Assembly (NCBI GenBank): GCA_017643165.1
Contig: JAEPNY010000003.1
Coordinates: 230,007-294,006, forward strand
DNA length: 64,000 nucleotides
Source: Psychroserpens sp.
Lineage (GTDB): Bacteria; Bacteroidota; Bacteroidia; Flavobacteriales; Flavobacteriaceae
Direction: 5' to 3'
This document shows positions 63,901 to 64,000 of the stretch, piece by piece; the first letter of the stretch is position 1; the number at the start of each line of letters is the position of its first letter. The translations under genes and the position numbers were made by a program. The notes under the pieces were generated by a model. That model saw only the letters and a program-made list of their open reading frames with translations. It had not been told where the DNA came from and did not search any database.

Positions 63901-64000
63901 AAGGTGAATTAAGTGGTGAGTACAACGAATGTGGTGGTACTTTAGAAGTAGATTGGACGTACACAGATAACTGTGGAAGAACAATTGATGCTAAGAAAGT
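57867..64000 (+). CDS. Giant secreted cysteine-rich tandem-repeat protein, probable surface adhesin (3' end outside window)
   Basis: 2044 codons are open to the right edge. The signal peptide is MKTFVLVMLLVFSSGSMLAQ. Three N-terminal units of 91, 89 and 83 residues begin at Cys codons 57960, 58233 and 58500 (pattern AALYSDNCG, YTIQDQCGNFA, GGDTQAP). A HYR-like segment and a divergent 85-residue unit (58941-59195) follow. Then 82-residue units start at 59196, each with motifs of the type PAPMAxF, CEEAN, LSYTNGGTGACEISG, ELSGSYNECGG and TDNCDRTITA. Four Cys per unit probably form two disulfides. Units at 61656 and 62373 carry inserted domains. SprB-like or other T9SS-exported adhesins look like this, but the C-terminal sorting domain is not in view, so the export route is inferred. 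Confidence 0.88.
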   Translation, partial: MKTFVLVMLLVFSSGSMLAQQNLSRSTFISGCQEDAPDGFTVEQVQALYQSSEEACADVTPEVTITVTMDGDDCSWTKEITYDVKCGSFEEQFKLDYFGGDEEAPSLNNDAEVPTGGTNLNLCYSDIPAGPTAAEVAALYSDNCGTPVIVSKSGSPEGDDCAWSVTYKYTIQDQCGNFAADLDILYSGGDTQAPILDKNAVLPQGESGVNLCFDEKLTGPTEEDIAALYNDNCSAVFVTKTENSKGTDCKWLAIYTYTIQDACGNFADPIVLTYQGGDTEDPEIFGVPADITIDCIDDIPAPSTEVFATDNCADKPELLYNQDMSEYGDNCTGGIIKRIYTAIDDCERTTVQEQIITVLPAPISELTAPEFPETISCEDANNFSAPDANYSNGLTKGSCALSGSIQPEIDVDYDECGGTITVSYDGVDECDTVLSAGPFVINVEPAPMAQFDEVQGLSITCEDAALYEASPLAYTNGGTGVCEIAGEVEGELSGSYNECGGTLFVDWSYTDKCGRTITAQKEITVEPAPMAQFDAVEDMEITCEEANVLQPGSLSYTNGGTGACEISGSVEGELSGSYDECGGVLEIDWSFTDNCDRTITAKKTITVLPAPMASFEDVQDITISCEEANSFAAGTLSYTNGGTGACEISGSVEGELSGSYNECGGNLEIDWTYTDDCDRTINAKQYITVEPAPAAEFEPVQDMTISCEEANSFEPGSLSYTNGGTGACEISGSVQGELSGEYNECGGTLEVDWTFTDECGRTIDAKKVITVEPAPAAEFEPVSNITISCEEANEFQAGSLSYTNNGTGACEISGSVQGELTGSYDECGGLLFVNWSFTDECGRTIQADQQIKVNPAPAATFDEVEDLEISCEEANEFQAGSLSYTNNGTGACEISGSVQGELSGTYDECGGTLFVDWTFTDNCDRSISAQQTITVLPAPMAAFDEVDDITISCEEANVFQAGSLSYTNNGTGACEISGSVDGELSGSYTECGGTLQVDWTFTDKCDRTINATQIVTVEPAPMAAFDEVDDITISCEEANVYQAGSLGYTNGGTGLCEISGSVEGELSGSYTECGGTLEVDWTFTDACDRTITAKQIITVEPAPMAAFDEVDDITISCEEANVYQAGSLGYTNGGTGACEISGIAQGELSGEYNECGGTLYVDWSFTDNCERTITAQQVITVLPAPMAEFEPVEDMEITCEEANVFEPGTLSYTNNGTGACLIAGEAQGELSGEYNECGGTLEVDWIFIDNCQRTITAKKVITVLPAPMAEFEPVVDMTVTCEEADAIVNQTLVEDFTNPGEFGGFEGLASAALTADPQDGNNQVLELISQDAGNPWQGAGLVNNYDLTNTKSMKFDVLSDQAFDILAKLEGEGLPASATAGSYTNVGQWQTLTVTFDQALDNTQVAADAAYSLLALFPNWNVGLNGWNQPPGNFTIYVDNIVIGGPGCLSYTNGGTGACEISGEVAGELSGEYNECGGTLEVDYSYTDNCGRTITAKKTITVEPAPMASFDPVEDMTVSCEEAAGIITNATIVQGFVGDFASGNWSQDLGGSDGSINITETDMTIVGGNNGAASVVIAEATCPESGNYSFSWDFTTEDGSAFWDPAFYVNGVAVIQLTDDNEGAQSGSISVNCAAGDVIGFGVASQDGIAGAATLTISDFTVGGTFLNYNNGGTGVCEISGSVPAELSGEYDECGGTLFLDWTYTDNCNRTITAQKVITVEPAPMAEFDEVEDITITCEQANLYEPQNLAYSNGGTGLCEIAGEVMGELSGSYNECGGTLEVDWTFTDKCDRTITAKKVITVEPAPAAEFEPVDNIEISCEQANTFAPGSLMYSNGGTGACEISGTVPGELSGTYDECGGTLLVDWTFTDLCNRTITAQQVVTVLPAPAAEFEPVEDMTISCEEANVFQPGTLAYTNNGTGLCLIAGEAQGELSGEYNECGGTLEVDWTFTDNCGRTIDAKKVITVEPAPMAAFEPVEDMTISCEEANVFQPGTLSYTNNGTGPCLIAGEVQGELSGEYNECGGTLEVDWTYTDNCGRTIDAKK
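57960..58748 (+). repeat. Three roughly 90-residue N-terminal repeats of the giant protein
   Basis: Units of 273, 267 and 249 bp measured between equivalent Cys codons (57960, 58233, 58500, next at 58749). Shared features are an acidic GPTxxEVAALY helix, a DDCxW strand and YTIQDxCGNFA. The first unit is the most divergent. They differ from the later 82-residue units, so the protein has two repeat families. Confidence 0.75.
61710..62206 (+). other. Carbohydrate-binding-like domain inserted in a repeat of the giant protein
   Basis: About 157 extra residues sit between CEEAD and LSYTNGG of the unit at 61656. They begin LVEDFTNPGEFGGFEGLASA, include NKQVLELI-like NNQVLELISQDAGNPWQGAG, and end FTIYVDNIVIGGPG. 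This is the pattern of beta-sandwich glycan-binding modules common in secreted Bacteroidota proteins. The unit's four Cys remain; one extra Cys lies at the insert's end. Boundaries are approximate. Confidence 0.65.
62436..62874 (+). other. Second, different beta-sandwich domain inserted in the next repeat
   Basis: About 136 extra residues replace the same loop (after CEEA) in the unit at 62373. They begin IVQGFVGDFASGNWSQDLGG and include SFSWDFTTEDGSAFWDPAFY and GDVIGFGVASQDGIAG. The sequence is unrelated to the first insert and has two Cys of its own (ATCPES, SVNCAAG). Similar modules occur in other flavobacterial adhesins; ligand unknown. Boundaries are approximate. Confidence 0.6.

Larger units (their letters stand above)
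59196..64000 (+). repeat. Tandem 246-bp coding repeats (82 residues), 15 complete and one partial
   Basis: Unit starts (codon before PAP) fall at 59196, 59442, 59688, 59934, 60180, 60426, 60672, 60918, 61164, 61410, 61656, 62373, 63027, 63273, 63519 and 63765. Ten units in a row (59196-61655) are exactly 246 bp. Units at 61656 and 62373 are 717 and 654 bp because of inserted domains; the spacing then returns to 246. The last unit is cut by the window edge. Stretches of identical DNA between neighbours indicate recent duplication or conversion. Confidence 0.92.

Noticed and set aside
63182-63964. 260-codon open frame on the minus strand in the repeat region
   Set aside because: It is antisense to the giant repeat gene and stays open only because the repeated codons happen to lack stops in that frame; its own sequence simply mirrors the repeat, with no start context or promoter. 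Shorter minus-strand frames at 59213-59419, 59680-59907 and 60560-60766 have the same origin.
59196-64000. Regular direct repeats that could suggest a CRISPR array or satellite
   Set aside because: The period is 246 bp, a multiple of three, the frame is open throughout, and variation between units respects the protein motif. These are coding repeats.

Overview
The window comes from a bacterium of the phylum Bacteroidota, most likely a marine member of the family Flavobacteriaceae. Four things point there: AT-rich DNA, promoters of the TTTG-N19-21-TAnnTTTG type, type IX secretion sorting tails (T9SS), and families common in that group (DUF4252, DUF4199, DUF6263, sensor-of-ECF-sigma proteins). 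Almost all of it is chromosomal housekeeping sequence with short gaps, frequent strand switches and hairpin terminators between convergent genes. I see no insertion sequences, prophage, CRISPR array, rRNA or complete tRNA.

Layout. 1-2.8 kb: a secreted endonuclease I cut by the window edge, behind an RsmB-type rRNA methyltransferase. 2.9-5.6 kb: a BNR-repeat protein and an ECF sigma / anti-sigma-like / LTXXQ operon. 5.7-5.83 kb: a candidate small RNA. 5.85-11 kb: lipid-type ABC exporter, phosphosugar mutase, GT2 glycosyltransferase, DUF4199 protein. 11-19.8 kb: L31 type B, GlmU-like protein, peptide-binding lipoprotein, MtaB, small GNAT, hydrolase, lytic transglycosylase, DUF6263 pair, and L34 (rpmH). 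19.8-25.1 kb: carB (without the C-terminal allosteric domain), a T9SS cargo protein, rmuC. 25.1-30.5 kb: a B12-type uptake locus made of an ABC transporter on the minus strand and a cobalamin riboswitch with a TonB-dependent receptor on the plus strand. 30.5-34.3 kb: S41 protease divergent from a second ECF sigma operon carrying two DUF4252 proteins. 34.4-47.3 kb: purB with a small membrane protein, DUF1028 protein, haem-binding protein, glycosyltransferase, YebC, CTP protease, PCD, RmlD-like, gcvT, Xaa-Pro aminopeptidase. 47.3-52.7 kb: thrABC operon preceded by a newly read 27-codon Thr/Ile-rich leader peptide. 52.8-57.4 kb: nnr, a TlpA-like lipoprotein, hutH.

57.4-64 kb holds the most unusual object: the 5' part of a giant cysteine-rich repeat protein (2044 codons visible, open at the right edge). 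A near-perfect promoter at 57443-57474 predicts a 5' leader of about 385 nt with several hairpins. The leader ends in a 19-bp perfect inverted repeat (57852-57870 / 57886-57904) that encloses the start codon, and in a 47-codon upstream ORF (with three consecutive Cys codons) whose stop codon lies at the end of that repeat. The protein has a signal peptide, three roughly 90-residue N-terminal units, and then tandem 82-residue units with exactly 246-bp spacing. Two neighbouring units each carry a different extra domain inserted at the same loop. I regard this leader-plus-adhesin as the best candidate for an undescribed regulatory arrangement. All functional statements about it are inference.
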